Position numbers and translations under genes: made by a program. A stretch of 5,691 nt of DNA from an uncultured Lachnospiraceae bacterium. Lineage in GTDB: Bacteria > Bacillota_A > Clostridia > Lachnospirales > Lachnospiraceae. Within the stretch, counting starts at the first letter, position 1; every line of letters begins with the position of its first letter. The notes beneath the pieces are model-generated. The model worked only from the letters and a program-made list of their open reading frames with translations. It was not told the origin of the DNA and did no database searches. Positions 5,553 through 5,691 of this stretch are shown here, one piece after another. The stretch is from NCBI GenBank assembly GCA_910585655.1, contig CAJUFW010000038.1, positions 1 to 5,691 of the forward strand, in the 5' to 3' direction.

Positions 5553-5606
5553 ATATCTACAAAGAAATCAAGCGCTGGTTTCCTATTCAATCAGAAAGGA
5601 GGAACT

Positions 5607-5691
5607 ATGTTAGACAAACAAGATATTGTATTACTAAAAGAAATACTTAACGAAAGCTTGGACACTCGCTTTGACCAGTTTGAGAAAACCA
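5607..5691 (+). CDS. Hypothetical protein, N-terminal fragment, cut by the window end
   Basis: Only 28 complete codons are present, starting MLDKQDIVLLKEILNE and continuing through DTRFDQFEK. The start is well supported: AAAGGAGG ends four bases before the ATG, and a near-consensus promoter lies 54 bases upstream. The visible part is charged and helix-prone, with hydrophobic residues spaced as in a coiled coil. It resembles the start of small uncharacterised clostridial coiled-coil proteins, but I do not recognise a named family. There is no signal peptide or membrane segment in what is visible. Since it is divergent from the glycosidase and separated from it by about 480 nt, it is probably functionally unrelated. 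Confidence 0.75.
   Translation, partial: MLDKQDIVLLKEILNESLDTRFDQFEKT

Larger units (their letters stand above)
5124..5606. other. Divergent non-coding region between the glycosidase and the right-hand gene
   Basis: About 480 nt separate the two divergent starts. No convincing coding frame is present on either strand. The region holds a possible glycosidase promoter, a TATAAT element with an inverted repeat at 5361-5378, a strongly AT-rich stretch at about 5460-5522, and the near-consensus promoter of the right-hand gene. The AT-rich stretch could act as an UP element for that last promoter. Its length and the two plus-strand promoter-like elements leave room for a small untranslated RNA, which cannot be shown from sequence alone. 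Confidence 0.6.

Overview
The window looks like chromosomal DNA of a low-to-moderate GC Gram-positive bacterium of the class Clostridia, most likely a gut Lachnospiraceae-type organism. This rests on strong AGGAGG ribosome binding sites, TTGACA/TATAAT-type promoters, and the protein families present: an RsiV-type anti-sigma factor, a clostridial SGNH hydrolase, a GH140-like glycosidase and an Imm51-type immunity protein. The species cannot be named from the sequence.

Layout. Positions 1-119 hold two short hairpins and the leader of a plus-strand pair. The pair is an Imm51-like immunity protein (120-479), followed 21 nt later by a heavily shortened ADP-ribosylglycohydrolase (501-800). The second gene keeps the first ~23 residues and the last ~75 residues of the family in one frame and lacks everything between. 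Its end overlaps by 20 nt the end of a convergent minus-strand operon. Read in transcription order, that operon encodes a membrane-anchored SGNH/GDSL hydrolase (3103-2162), an ECF sigma factor (2143-1619) and its RsiV-like transmembrane anti-sigma factor (1626-781). Upstream of it lies a 390-nt non-coding stretch (3113-3503). This holds a 16-bp tandem repeat, a candidate ECF-type promoter and a terminator-like hairpin for the next gene. That gene, also on the minus strand (5123-3504), is a single apiosidase-like (DUF5060-DUF4038, GH140-type) enzyme with no signal peptide. A second long non-coding stretch (5124-5606) contains a weak promoter candidate for the glycosidase, a plus-strand TATAAT element overlapped by an inverted repeat, and a near-consensus promoter. 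The last of these drives a gene that begins at 5607 and runs off the window.

How the parts fit. The SGNH-sigma-RsiV operon reads as a cell-envelope stress module. By analogy with Bacillus subtilis and Clostridioides difficile SigV/RsiV, the anti-sigma factor would sense an external signal (lysozyme in those species), be cut by proteolysis, and release the sigma factor to activate envelope-modifying genes. The co-transcribed SGNH hydrolase is the obvious candidate output, perhaps acting on acyl groups of a wall polymer; this is inference. The Imm51/ADP-ribosylglycohydrolase pair looks like the end of a polymorphic-toxin immunity cluster, with one decayed member, that happens to abut the stress operon. 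The glycosidase stands alone with no transporter or regulator in view.

I see no tRNA, rRNA, CRISPR array, insertion sequence or phage gene. No feature amounts to a clearly new system. The most interesting items are the operon pairing of an SGNH hydrolase with SigV/RsiV and the clean internal deletion of the ADP-ribosylglycohydrolase.
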